Part shown: piece by piece, positions 54,664 to 63,608 of the stretch
Numbering within the stretch: position 1 is the first letter of the stretch
Layout of the letters: each line of letters begins with the position of its first letter
Assembly: GCA_963735065.1 (NCBI GenBank)
Contig: CAVTJL010000001.1
Coordinates: 2,046,001-2,110,000, forward strand
DNA length: 64,000 nt
Reading direction: 5' to 3'
Origin: CAVTJL01 sp963735065
Lineage (GTDB): Bacteria; Pseudomonadota; Alphaproteobacteria; Geminicoccales; Geminicoccaceae
Notes under the pieces: model-generated
Seen by the model: only the letters and a program-made list of their open reading frames with translations
Told to the model about the DNA's origin: nothing
Databases searched by the model: none
Translations under genes and position numbers: made by a program

Positions 54664-55656
54664 ATGACCGAGTACCAGAGCGAAGACCGCAATCTCGCGC
54701 TCGACAGCGTGCGCGTCACCGAGGCGGCTGCCCTCGCCGCCTCGCGCCTGATGGGCCGCGGCGACGAGAAGGCGGCCGATCAGGCGGCGGTCGACGCGAT
54801 GCGTCAGGCGCTGAACGTCCTCGACATCGACGGCACCGTGGTGATCGGCGAGGGCGAGCGCGACGAGGCGCCGATGCTCTTCATCGGCGAGCGGGTCGGT
54901 ACCGGCAAGGGCCAGAAGGTCGACATCGCCCTCGATCCGCTCGAGGGCACCACCATCACCGCCCGCGGCGGCCCCAATGCGATCGCCTGCCTCGCCATGG
55001 CGCCGCACGGCGGCTTCCTCAACGCGCCCGACACCTACATGAACAAGATCGCGGTCGGGGCCGGGCTGCCGGCGGGCATCATCGACATCACGGCGTCGCC
55101 CCAGGAGAATCTGGGCCGTCTCGCCGAGGCCAAGGACGTGGCGGTCGAGGATCTCGTCGTCTTGGTGCTCGACCGGCCGCGCCACCAGGATCTCATCGCC
55201 GCCGTGCGCAAGTGCGGCGCGCGCATCCGCCTGATCAGCGACGGCGACGTGGCCGGCGTCATCGCCACCTCGCGCCCCGATGCCGCCATCGACATCTACA
55301 TGGGCACGGGTGGCGCTCCTGAAGGCGTGCTGGCGGCGGCGGCGCTGCGCTGCATCGGGGGGCAGTTCCAGGGCCAGCTCATGTTCCGCAGCGAGGAGGA
55401 GAAGGCCAGGGCACGGCGGATGGGTGTGGAGGATCTCGATCGCGTCTACGACCTCGAGGATCTGGCCCGCGGCGACGTGATGTTCACTGCCACCGGCGTC
55501 ACCGACGGCACCATGCTGAAGGGCGTGCGGCGCATCGGCACCAAGGTCTTCACCCACTCGATCGTCATGCGCTCGAAGTCGGGCACGGTGCGGACCATCG
55601 AGGCCGAGCACAACCTGCAGCGCAAGTCGGCCTTCGTGCCGCACTTCACCCACTGA
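54664..55656 (+). CDS. glpX: Class II fructose-1,6-bisphosphatase
   Basis: 330 residues, full length. Gluconeogenic enzyme dephosphorylating fructose-1,6-bisphosphate, lithium-sensitive metal phosphatase fold. Seen are IDGTVVIGEGERDEAPMLFIGERVG (metal site), VDIALDPLEGTTITARGGPNAIA, MNKIAVGAG, LVLDRPRHQDLI, MGTGGAPEGVLAAAALRCIGGQFQG, DVMFTATGVTDGTMLKGVR and MRSKSGTVRTIEAEH. AGAGGTGGGG precedes the ATG. The hom-glpX-recJ order is conserved in many alphaproteobacteria. Confidence 0.96.
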   Translation: MTEYQSEDRNLALDSVRVTEAAALAASRLMGRGDEKAADQAAVDAMRQALNVLDIDGTVVIGEGERDEAPMLFIGERVGTGKGQKVDIALDPLEGTTITARGGPNAIACLAMAPHGGFLNAPDTYMNKIAVGAGLPAGIIDITASPQENLGRLAEAKDVAVEDLVVLVLDRPRHQDLIAAVRKCGARIRLISDGDVAGVIATSRPDAAIDIYMGTGGAPEGVLAAAALRCIGGQFQGQLMFRSEEEKARARRMGVEDLDRVYDLEDLARGDVMFTATGVTDGTMLKGVRRIGTKVFTHSIVMRSKSGTVRTIEAEHNLQRKSAFVPHFTH

Positions 55657-55678
55657 GGCCCGCCATCGTCCGCGGCGC

Positions 55679-57431
55679 ATGAGGATCGACGGCACCGTCT
55701 CCGGGCGTCCCTGGCGGCTTGCCGAGGCGCCCGCCGAGACGGCGCTGGCGATCAGCCAGCGTCACGGGCTGGGCGAGCTGATCGGCCGGCTCCTCGCCGG
55801 CCGCGGGCTCGGCCTCGACGCCGTGCCGGGCTTTCTCGAGCCGCGGCTGCGCGACTGGCTGCCCGATCCTTCCCATCTCCTCGATCTCGATCGGGCGGCG
55901 GCGCGGCTCGCCGACGCGCTGGCAGCGGGCGAGCGCTTCGGCATCATCGGCGACTACGACGTCGACGGCGCCGCCTCGTCGGCGCTTCTCGTCCGCTTCG
56001 CCCGCAGCTTCGGGGTCGACCCGGTCGTTCTCATCCCCGACCGCCTGGTCGACGGCTATGGCGCCAGTGCCGCGGCCCTCGACCGGCTGGCCCTGGCCGG
56101 CTGCCGCCTGGTCTTCTGCCTCGACAACGGCACCACGGCCTTCGCGGCGCTGGCGCACGGCACTGCCGCCGGTCAGGAGATCGTCGTCGTCGACCACCAC
56201 ACGGCCGAGGCGCAGCTGCCCGAGGCGCTGGCGGTGGTCAACCCGAACCGGCTCGACCAGACGAGCCCGGTAGGCCACCTGGCCGCGGTCGGGGTCACCT
56301 TTCTTCTCCTCATCGCCACCGGACGCGAGCTGCGCCGCCGGGGCGAGGGCCGGCGGGTGGCCGATCTTCTGGGCTGGCTCGACCTCGTGGCGCTCGCCAC
56401 CGTGTGCGATGTGGTGCCGCTCCAGGGCCTCAACCGCGCCTTCGTCCGCCAGGGCCTGAAGGTCGCCGGGCGGAGCCAGGCGCCGGGCCTGGCTGCGCTC
56501 GCCAGGGCCGCCGGGGTGGCCGAGCTGCGCGACGGCTGGCAGCTCGGCTTCGCGCTGGGGCCCCGCATCAATGCCGGCGGGCGCCTCGGCCAGTCCGACC
56601 TCGGCGTGCGCCTCCTGACGACCGACGATCGCGGCCGAGGCCGAGGGCATCGCTGCCCAGCTCGACGGGCTCAACCGCGAGCGCCAGGCGCTCGAGCGCG
56701 GCCTGCTCGAGGCGGCCGAGGCCGCCGTGCGTCCCCAGCTCGAGGCGGGCAGGGCGGTGCTGCTGGCGGCGGGGCAGGGTTGGCACACGGGCGTGCTGGG
56801 CATCGTCGCTGCCCGTCTCGTCGAGCGCTTCCACCGGCCTGCCTTCGTCATCGGGCTCGATGAGGGGATGGGCAAAGGCTCGGGCCGCTCGGTGCCGGGC
56901 GTGGATCTGGGCGGCCTCGTGATCGCCGCGCGCCGGGCCGGGATCCTGAGCGAGGCGGGCGGCCACGCCATGGCGGCCGGGCTCACCATCGAGGCGGGCC
57001 AGCTCGACCGCTTCGCCGCCTTCCTCGAGGAGCGCGTGGCCTCCGAGGGCGGCCCGGCGGCGCTGCCCGAGCTTCTGCTCGAGGGTGCCCTCGCGGTGGG
57101 CGGGGTCACGGTGGGGCTCGCCGGCCAGCTCGAGCAGGTGGCCCCCTTCGGTGCCGGCAACCGCGAGCCGCGCTTTTGTCTCACCGACGCGCGGGTGGCC
57201 ACCGTGCGCGAGGTCGGCAGCGGGCATCTCTCCTGCATCCTCGCCGGCACGACGGTGGGGCGCCTGAAAGCCATCGCCTTTCGCGCCGCGGACCAGCCCT
57301 TGGCCCGGATGCTGCGCCCCGACGCCGGCCCTCTGCGCCTCGCCGGCCGCATCAAGCTCGACCGCTGGCGCGGCAAGGAGGAGCCGGGCTTCCAGATCGA
57401 CGACGCCGCCCCGGCCCGATCCTCGCCTTGA
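55679..57431 (+). pseudogene. recJ: Single-stranded-DNA exonuclease RecJ, single frameshift
   Basis: The first frame (55679-) has GIIGDYDVDGAASSALLVRFA, VVVDHHTAEAQLPEALAVVNPNR and PRINAGGRLGQSDLGVRLLTTDDR (DHH motifs). It then shifts at 56633, where one extra G in CGCGGCC puts the rest out of frame. In the other frame AEAEGIAAQLDGLNRERQALERGLLEAAE continues with GWHTGVLGIVAARLVERF, SGRSVPGVDLGGLVIAARRAG, GGHAMAAGLTIE and the C-terminal DHHA1/OB part, to a stop at 57431. Repaired length about 583 residues, the normal size. RecJ degrades ssDNA 5'-3' in recombination and repair. Both halves are well conserved, so an assembly error is a strong alternative to a real mutation. As written, the first-frame product stops at 56863. 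Confidence 0.8.
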
Positions 57432-57467
57432 TCTGCCGGGCCGCGCCCATTACACGGTCTCTCGTCG

Positions 57468-57541
57468 TCCCCATCGTCTAGAGGTCAGGACGTCACCCTT
57501 TCAAGGTGAAGACACGGGTTCAATTCCCGTTGGGGACGCCA
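57468..57541 (+). tRNA. tRNA-Glu (anticodon TTC), CCA encoded
   Basis: Cloverleaf: acceptor GTCCCCA pairs with TGGGGAC, D arm around GTCTAGAGGTCAGGAC, anticodon stem TCACC/GGTGA with loop CTTTCAA (anticodon TTC), T arm CGGGTTCAATTCCCG. The 3' GCCA is encoded. It lies 36 bases after the recJ stop. A tRNA-Glu is a common integration target, and the region downstream is disordered, but no att repeat was found. Confidence 0.96.
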
Positions 57542-58144
57542 AGAGCATCAGGGGGAAATCAGCGACGCCCGGTGGTGGGTCGCCTGTTTCGGTAACTTTT
57601 CGGCAATAAGCACTGCGCCGTCACGGCCGAATTTGGGCGAGCCGCTACGGACGCAGCCCCCTCTCGCAGCGGGGAGATCGTGCCGCCCAAGCCGGGGGTT
57701 GGCCGCCAGTTGGTGGTACCGTGATGCCAATCGCACTGGCGATCCAGCGCGGTTCTACCTGCCCATCGCAATCCAAGACCGCCGGCCGAAGCGGGCAGCG
57801 GCATGGCACACGCCAACTCGAACTCAGGCGCGGCCCGAAGTCTGCAGTTGGATGGACCGCCAAGCGCGGATCGGGGCGCTCCATACGCCAGAGCCGGCTG
57901 ATCCCGTGGAGGACGCCGGCTTCTTCCTTCACCCGCAGCGCAAGGTCGTTGAGGGGCATCTGCGGCGGCTCAGATCGATCGGTCAGGACGGGCGCCAGGC
58001 GAGATGGCCTACTCGTCAGCGAGGAGATACGGCCTCGGGCGTCGCTACAAGTCGAGGCCGGCGCCGCATCGGCGCAGCCAGTCCTTCCTCTCCCGCCAGC
58101 TCGGAAGCACCTTGTCGACCTCGTTCCAGAAGGCCACGGAGTGG
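57542..58144. other. Region without recognisable gene next to tRNA-Glu
   Basis: About 600 bases. Several frames stay open on both strands because of GC bias, but no translation shows a known motif, and no frame has a clear ribosome binding site. Taken with the CoA-transferase tail that follows, it is probably decayed DNA. Confidence 0.5.
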
Positions 58145-58281
58145 TCCCTGAGGGGATGGGCGCCGTGCCCGCGCTGGGCGAGCACAGCCGAGCCATTCTT
58201 GGGGAGCTCGGATACGACAAAGACACCGTCGCCCGCCTCGTTGAGAGCGGATCGGCGGAAGCCGGGCCGACTTTCCGGTAG
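58145..58281 (+). pseudogene. C-terminal remnant of a CaiB/BaiF CoA-transferase
   Basis: The frame gives GAVPALGEHSRAILGELGYDKDTVARLVESGS and then a stop at 58279-58281. This is the usual end of class III CoA-transferases (PALGEHTRAILAELGYS...I..L...G). The upstream part of the same frame has no family similarity, so only about the last 45 residues remain. It differs from the C-terminus of the intact gene at 33524, so it comes from another gene. Confidence 0.6.
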
Positions 58282-58473
58282 TCGCGGCCCGGCATGCAGC
58301 CAAAGGCTTGGTCGGACACGGCTCGATCACCAAGCACCCTGCCTTCGCGTTGTCTGGCGAGCAACCAACGCGATGTCCTCGACCCGTTCCGGGATGGCCT
58401 CGCCACGGCGCAGCAGCCGGCCCGGATGGTGCAGGGACGCAGAACTGCAACGCAAAGCCGAGCCGGTTGGCCG

Positions 58474-59187
58474 TCAGTCGCCGTCTCCGCCAAGTCGTAC
58501 ACGAGCACTCAGCATGACGCCGTGCGAGACATAGTGAGTAGATAGACCGTCCACTTTTGTCGGCGCTATCCATAGCGCCCGATAGCCAGCATCGATCTCA
58601 ATTCTGCTGGTTACGTGATAGGCGATACCAGCGCCGATCTGGGCGGACGGACCGACGCCCGCACCGTTGACCTTGCGGTCTCCCTCCGGCACGTCGACTG
58701 ACCGAGCCCAGAGTAGCGCCGCTCCCGCGCCGCCGAAAATGTAGGGCCGCAGCCCGTGCCACCGGAAGGGTTCATATGTGCCAAGCGCCTGAAGCCCGAA
58801 GACGTCGAGCTTGTTGCCATTGGCGTTCATTGTGCACCGGCCGTTGCCCTTGGTGCGGGAGAGGCAGGTACCATTGGGGTTACGCACAGCGTGGCCGTTC
58901 ACCCCGTGAATATCGTTCTCTCGGCCTGATAGCTCGAGCCCGTAGCGGCCGTGGCTCCAAAGGCGCCCAAAGTCGACGGCTCCTGCGATGCCCGGCTCGC
59001 TGTCGCTCTCAAGCTGGTATTTGTTGCTCGTCGCATCCCATCGCGACCGACCGACGCTCACGCCGATATATGAGCCCGGCGCCCTCGTCGGCGCCGCGCA
59101 GCCGGAGAGTAGGCTTGCGGCCAATCCTCCTACGAAGATAAATTCCTTGCTGCGGGGCAGACTACCGGCACAATAATGGCTCTTCAT
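58474..59187 (-). CDS. Outer-membrane beta-barrel protein, unknown function
   Basis: 237 residues. The N-terminus is a signal (hydrophobic core, then LLSGC with Cys30, a possible lipobox). The rest has alternating strands of an 8-stranded OmpA/OmpW-like barrel: YIGVSVGRSRWDA, AVDFGRLWSHGRYGLELSGRE, LDVFGLQALGTYEP, LRPYIFGGAGAALLWARS, AQIGAGIAYHVTSRIEIDAGYRAL and the terminal SHGVMLSARVRLG. Surface loops contain the only other Cys pair (TCLSRTKGNGRCTM). The ATG at 59187 was chosen over TTG 59202. It lies alone in the accessory region, before the resolvase. Confidence 0.68.
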   Translation of the reverse strand: MKSHYCAGSLPRSKEFIFVGGLAASLLSGCAAPTRAPGSYIGVSVGRSRWDATSNKYQLESDSEPGIAGAVDFGRLWSHGRYGLELSGRENDIHGVNGHAVRNPNGTCLSRTKGNGRCTMNANGNKLDVFGLQALGTYEPFRWHGLRPYIFGGAGAALLWARSVDVPEGDRKVNGAGVGPSAQIGAGIAYHVTSRIEIDAGYRALWIAPTKVDGLSTHYVSHGVMLSARVRLGGDGD

Positions 59188-59353
59188 CACGTAGCACCTC
59201 AAGATGCTGGTCAGTGATGATCAAGCGAGCCGACGACCTGCCCATCGCACGCTGTTCAGCCACATTGGTGCAACTGCGGACAGCAAATGTCCAGCCCTTG
59301 TGGTGACACGGCATTGGGGTCCGAACGTCGGCTGACAGGATAGCTCAATAGGC

Positions 59354-59932
59354 TCAGGCCGCAGTCTCAGCCGCCGCCGACCGTGCCTTAGGCAGGTGCC
59401 GGTAGAGTGTCGAGGGCACGACGCCGAGCCGCTTTGCGATCTCACTCACGGTGATGTCGGGATCCCGCAGCATGGCCTTGGCGGCGGCCAGATCCTTGGG
59501 CGAAAGGGCAGGGGGCCTGCCACCCTTGCGACCACGGGCACGCGCCGCGTCGAGCCCGGCTATGGTGCGCTCGCGGATGATCGAGCGCTCGAACTCGGCC
59601 AGGGCCGCGAAGATATGGAAGACGAGCCTCCCACCGTCGGTCGTGGTGTCGATGGCCTCGGTGAGCGAGCGGAAGCCGATGCCGTCCTCGCCCAGCGCCT
59701 CGACCGTCTCGATCAGCTGCTTGATCGAGCGCGCCAGGCGATCGAGCTTCCAGACCACCAGCGTGTCGCCCTTGCGTATAGAGCGGAGCGCCGCCTGCAG
59801 CTCGGGCCGCTCGCGCTGCGCACCCGAGGCTTTCTCGGTGAAGACCCTTTTGCAGCCCGCCTCCTTCAGCGCGTTGAGCTGCAGGGCAGGGTCCTGATCT
59901 TGGGTGCTGACCCGGGCATAGCCGACAAACAT
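59354..59932 (-). CDS. Serine recombinase, resolvase/invertase family (Tn3 TnpR-like)
   Basis: 192 residues. FVGYARVSTQDQD carries the catalytic Ser9. TEKASGAQRERPELQAALRSIRKGDTLVVWKLDRLARS and GIGFRSLTEAIDTTTDGGRLVFHIFAALAEFERSIIRERTIAGL are the typical resolvase catalytic and E-helix blocks. The C-terminal HTH is ITVSEIAKRLGVVPSTLYRHLP. It cuts and rejoins DNA at res sites, usually to resolve transposon cointegrates. The inverted repeat 10 bases upstream of its start is a likely binding site. No transposase of Tn3 type is seen nearby. Confidence 0.92.
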   Translation of the reverse strand: MFVGYARVSTQDQDPALQLNALKEAGCKRVFTEKASGAQRERPELQAALRSIRKGDTLVVWKLDRLARSIKQLIETVEALGEDGIGFRSLTEAIDTTTDGGRLVFHIFAALAEFERSIIRERTIAGLDAARARGRKGGRPPALSPKDLAAAKAMLRDPDITVSEIAKRLGVVPSTLYRHLPKARSAAAETAA

Positions 59933-59941
59933 AGGCCTATA

Positions 59942-59974
59942 TCCGAAAAGCCATCTCAAGCTTACCTTTTCGGA
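59942..59974. promoter_or_regulatory. Inverted repeat upstream of resolvase, candidate res/operator site
   Basis: TCCGAAAAG (59942-59950) and CTTTTCGGA (59966-59974) form a perfect 9-base inverted repeat with a 15-base spacer. It begins 10 bases from the resolvase start codon, as expected for res subsites, which also cover the tnpR promoter. Confidence 0.6.
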
Positions 59975-60385
59975 CAGTTTGTTTCCAGAGATAGTTTTGC
60001 GACTGTCACCGCCCAGGGAATCCGAGGCCCGCTCGGTGGCGATCCGGTGTCTCGCATAAACGATGGTTTTTGCCACTCTTTGGCGAGCTTGCTGGACGGT
60101 GCAGTCAGTAAGTGTAGGGTCCATCCTGGTGATGGGCGACTGACCCGGAAGCCCGGCGCTGCTCTGGTGGCGAGCGACGAATTCGTCTCGGCCGTGCACG
60201 GCTGCGGGGTCGAGTCTCCTACCCTTATCAAGGAACTGCGCCGTGACCAGACTCGCACGGTGCGCGGCCGGTCCGAGCCTGTCGCGATCTGGGGTGTCTC
60301 GCGGCAATGGCGCAAGCGACGATTACCCCGATCATCGCGTAGCGGAGACTGGCAGGCGCCGCAACATTTGCCCACGGTGGCAGGT
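59975..60385. other. Intergenic region between divergent resolvase and TauE/SafE genes
   Basis: About 410 bases. It follows the inverted repeat and should hold further res subsites and the permease promoter. An ORF frame is open throughout on both strands but shows no known protein. I see no RNA gene. Confidence 0.4.
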
Positions 60386-61153
60386 ATGATCCTGGTTGCT
60401 CTTGGACTCGTCATTCTCTCGCTTGCATTTCTGTTCTCAATGCTGGGGCTGGGCGGGTCGATGCTCTACATCCCCGTGTTCACCTGGTTCGGGATGGATC
60501 TGAAGGCCGTGGCGATCCCGACCGGATTGCTCCTCAACGGTGTCACGGCACTTTCGGCGACTATCTACTATCTCCGCTCCGGGATGGTGGATGTGCGGGG
60601 TGCGGTTCCAATGATCGTCGCTTCGTTCATCGCCGCGCCCGTCGGTGCAGTGCTGACGCCAGCGGTTCCTACAGATGCGTTGAAGATCCTATTCTCGTTC
60701 GGCATGCTCATAGGCGGCTTGATCATGCTGTTGCGATCTTCTTCACGAGAACCCGACGCCTTGCTTCCGTTCGGCAAGCGGGCGATAGTTACCGCAGGAG
60801 TTGGGTTGGGCATCGGGTTCGTCGCCGGCCTACTGGGCATCGGCGGAGGCTTCCTGTTTGTCCCCACGTTGATCGCCGTGGGCTATCCCACCAAGCGGGC
60901 GGCAGCGACGTCCGCCTTCGTCGTCGTGTTCTCGTCGTTTTCCGGGTTCGCAGGTCATGTCGCGCAAGGTCATTACGACTGGCGGGTCATGGCTGCTGGC
61001 CTGATAGCCGTTGTTATCGGCTCCCAGATCGGCGCCAAGGTCATGAAGGAGAAGATGAAAGCACGTTGGATAAAGCAAGTGTTCGGCATGCTGCTGCTCG
61101 GCGTCGCCGCCAGGTTCGCCTGGCCGATCATCTCTCCTTCGTTCTTTGGCTGA
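60386..61153 (+). CDS. TauE/SafE (TSUP) family membrane permease
   Basis: 255 residues with eight hydrophobic segments. The family duplication is clear: FSMLGLGGSMLYIPVF in the first half and GLLGIGGGFLFVPTLIAVG in the second, each a G-x-G-G motif typical of TSUP transporters. These carry sulfite, sulfoacetate, taurine-derived or other organic anions outward. The ATG at 60386 follows GGTGGCAGGT. It lies in the resolvase-bounded segment, and no sulfur gene is adjacent. Confidence 0.85.
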   Translation: MILVALGLVILSLAFLFSMLGLGGSMLYIPVFTWFGMDLKAVAIPTGLLLNGVTALSATIYYLRSGMVDVRGAVPMIVASFIAAPVGAVLTPAVPTDALKILFSFGMLIGGLIMLLRSSSREPDALLPFGKRAIVTAGVGLGIGFVAGLLGIGGGFLFVPTLIAVGYPTKRAAATSAFVVVFSSFSGFAGHVAQGHYDWRVMAAGLIAVVIGSQIGAKVMKEKMKARWIKQVFGMLLLGVAARFAWPIISPSFFG

Positions 61154-61218
61154 CCCTCTCCGCTAGGGTTGGTCCGGGTCCAATGTAGGTTCGATGGGAA
61201 CTCGAACAGGAGGCGGGG

Positions 61219-61311
61219 ATGGGGAAGAAGCGGCATATCGCGGAAGAGACCATCAGCAAGCTGCGCGAGGTCGAGTTTTCCGGCGATCGCATCGATCGGC
61301 AGCTTCATTAA
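61219..61311 (+). pseudogene. Fragment resembling IS3-family transposase orfA N-terminus
   Basis: A 30-codon ORF beginning MGKKRHIAEETISKLREVE. It resembles the start of IS3/IS407-type OrfA proteins (KKRHKPEEIVAKLRQVE) and is preceded by AGGAGGCGGGG. It stops after GDRIDRQLH, with no continuation of the HTH, so only a scrap of an insertion sequence remains. Confidence 0.5.
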
Positions 61312-61425
61312 TTCATGACAAATATCTGATGGATGCTCTAACGGCCAAGCTCGGTAGGTCCGTCGCGAACACCCTTTATACCGTCACATACGACCGGGGC
61401 TCGGAGCACAATCTGCAGCGCCGTG

Positions 61426-61448
61426 CCCGGCCGCCTGCTGCGGCCGGG
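61426..61448. terminator. Strong GC hairpin downstream of phoX
   Basis: CCCGGCCGC-CTGCT-GCGGCCGGG, nine perfect pairs, 29 bases past the phoX stop on the minus strand. No T-run; a terminator role is inferred from position. Confidence 0.5.
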
Positions 61449-61477
61449 TTGGCTCCGAGGGCTGATTGCCTCCAAGC

Positions 61478-63373
61478 TCACTTGGCGGCGAAGCGTTGCG
61501 GCATGCCCGTGCCCGGCAAGCCGCCGATATAGCCGACACCCGCGGCGAAGGGATCGATCAGGCTGATGATCTCGGCCTTGAGCGCCTCGTCGGCGAACTT
61601 CGCCTCGTCGACCCCCTCGCTGGGGTGCTGGAAGTTGGTGGTGATGTAGCCAAAGCCGTTCCAGTCGTCGACAACCGACAGGCCGGTCAGCTCTGCCCCC
61701 GCCGGCCCCGAGGCGATCCGCGCCAGCTTGCGGGTATCGACATTGAGCGCCCAGAGGAAGTTGTTGGTATGCCGCCCCGAATCCTCGCCGACGAAGAGGG
61801 TGCGCATGCCGGGCGAGAAGAAGAGGTTGTCTGGTTCCGCGATGTGATCCGGATCGGCTCGGTTGCCGAGCGCGTCGGCGTTGGCCAGATCGACCCCCAC
61901 CAGCTCCGGCACGGCACTCATCCGCACCGCCGCCCAGCTGCTGTCGATCGGATTGCCCTCGCTGTCCTTCACCCCTTCGCCTGTCTCCAGCATGTAGACG
62001 GCGCCAGCGCCGATCTTGGGCAGCCGGACATGATCAGCTGGCCCCTCGCTGTCGGCGAGCATGCCCTCCTCGATCCGTGACATGGCAATGAAGACGGTGC
62101 GTCGCTCCGGATCGAAAGTGACCCCTTCCATCTTGTTGAATTCCGTCGTCGCCCCCTTGAGGGCAGCATAGCGGCGGCTCTCAAGAAAGGCTGCGGCATG
62201 CTCCTTGCCGGATTGCACGCGGATATGCTCCGGCTTCTTGGTGCCGGCCTGGATCGTCGTAAAGCCGTCCTTGGGCTCATCGGCGAACTCGAGGATCGTG
62301 CTCTCGGTGGACGAGAAGCGTTCCTCCCCGATCATCGCCGCCACTTCATAATCGGCAGCGTGGCCGAGGCGGATCCAGGTCAGCTTGCCGCTGCCGCCGT
62401 TCTGATCGCTCTCCTGGTCCCAGCGCCCCGCATAGAGCGTGCCGGCGCCGAGATCGCCGACACGGTCGGCAACATACATGAAGAGACCGGTGTAGCGACC
62501 GTCGTCGCCGTAAAAGGCCGTCTTGCCGTCGGGCATGACGCGGGCGATCTCCCACGAGGCACGGCCCATGCTGTAGTGCTTCTTAACCGAGCTGCGCCCA
62601 TCCGCGCCCACCGAGACCTCGACCGGATAGCCATAGCCATAGGGTGTGGCCTTCCGGGTATTGCCGAAGTAGAGCTCGGTCATGGCCGGCAGCGACTTGT
62701 CCACCTGGCCACGATCGAACAGGTCGTAATCCTCCTCGCCGGCGAGATGCGAGCCCCACGGTGTAATTCCGGCGGCGCAAGGGATCCACAAGCCGCCGAC
62801 GGACGAGAAGTCGACATTGTACTGGTTGATGGCGGTCAGCTTCCCGTTGCCACGATCCTGCGCGATGGTGTTGAGATTCATCGCCATCGGCGTGCGCGGG
62901 TACCAGCCTTCCGCCTTCGAGGCAGTGCTGCCGTCGCTTAGGAGCCAGTCATACTCCCACTGCACCACGTGATAGGCGGTAGCATCCCCGTTCGGCGCGC
63001 TCGGCTGGCCGGGCAGAACGCGCAGGCTGGTGCCGTCCGGCGTCTCGGCAACCACCGGCTTGCCCATCGGGTCGAGGAGGCCCTGGCCGAACGCATCATA
63101 GAGTTGGCCGGCCTGATAGGGATTGTTGCCAACGCGATCGATCGATCGGTAGAGCATGTTGAAGGCGAGTGGCCTGCTCTCGGTCGAGCCGTCCTCATAG
63201 GTGATCTTGACGCTGGCACCGCTATACATCCGGGCCATGTCGGCCGCGGTCGACGGCGCCGGCATGCTGAAGAACTCGACGCTCTTGACGGATTCGGCCG
63301 CCCCGGGGCGGGCCGCGGTCATCGCCAGGACACCAAGCGACACCCCAAGTAGCAAGCTCCTGCGCACGTTCAT
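61478..63373 (-). CDS. PhoX-family alkaline phosphatase (DUF839)
   Basis: 631 residues. The N-terminus MNVRRSLLLGVSLGVLAMTAARPGAAES has a twin-Arg before the hydrophobic core, compatible with Tat export as known for PhoX. The body shows PhoX-like repeats of a propeller: WGSHLAGEEDYDLF, YGYGYPVEVSVG, SMGRASWEIARVMPDGKTAFYGDD, LGAGTLYAGRWDQES, KMEGVTFDPERRTVFIAMSRIEEG and AEPDNLFFSPGMRTLFVGEDS. The enzyme releases phosphate from organic esters with Ca/Fe. No pho box was recognised upstream. It lies in the resolvase-flanked segment. Confidence 0.87.
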   Translation of the reverse strand: MNVRRSLLLGVSLGVLAMTAARPGAAESVKSVEFFSMPAPSTAADMARMYSGASVKITYEDGSTESRPLAFNMLYRSIDRVGNNPYQAGQLYDAFGQGLLDPMGKPVVAETPDGTSLRVLPGQPSAPNGDATAYHVVQWEYDWLLSDGSTASKAEGWYPRTPMAMNLNTIAQDRGNGKLTAINQYNVDFSSVGGLWIPCAAGITPWGSHLAGEEDYDLFDRGQVDKSLPAMTELYFGNTRKATPYGYGYPVEVSVGADGRSSVKKHYSMGRASWEIARVMPDGKTAFYGDDGRYTGLFMYVADRVGDLGAGTLYAGRWDQESDQNGGSGKLTWIRLGHAADYEVAAMIGEERFSSTESTILEFADEPKDGFTTIQAGTKKPEHIRVQSGKEHAAAFLESRRYAALKGATTEFNKMEGVTFDPERRTVFIAMSRIEEGMLADSEGPADHVRLPKIGAGAVYMLETGEGVKDSEGNPIDSSWAAVRMSAVPELVGVDLANADALGNRADPDHIAEPDNLFFSPGMRTLFVGEDSGRHTNNFLWALNVDTRKLARIASGPAGAELTGLSVVDDWNGFGYITTNFQHPSEGVDEAKFADEALKAEIISLIDPFAAGVGYIGGLPGTGMPQRFAAK

Positions 63374-63580
63374 GCTAGTCTCCCCTCGGTGCCCAGCTTC
63401 ATGCTGGGCTTGCCATTTGCCGTCGACAGCCCCAAACGGAACGGCATTCTATGAAAGCATGCCTGATCCTTAGAAATTGGCAAAGACTATTTTGCCCAAA
63501 TGGGATCCCCCGCGGCGGTTTCGAGCTGAAGTGCAAGGAGGCGCCCAGCTTCTCACCGCGCCTCGCCCAGCTCATCTGAG

Positions 63581-63608
63581 TGTCCGCTTTTTGGTCAAAA
63601 AACGGACA
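63581..63608. repeat. Near-perfect palindrome, candidate recombination site
   Basis: TGTCCGCTTTTTG (63581-63593), GT, CAAAAAACGGACA (63596-63608): 12 of 13 positions pair. It shares the TGTCCG-A/T-rich pattern with the inverted repeat beside the resolvase start (its minus strand also contains TGTCCGAAAAG). It could be a second resolvase site or a protein-binding palindrome. Confidence 0.5.

Noticed and set aside
57645..58508. 287-codon minus-strand ORF downstream of tRNA-Glu
   Set aside because: No similarity to any family that I know, and the opposite strand carries a clear CoA-transferase C-terminus in the same place.
59933..60307. N-terminal extension of the resolvase
   Set aside because: The frame is open, but the family start MFVGYARVS is at 59932, and the inverted repeat lies just upstream of it.
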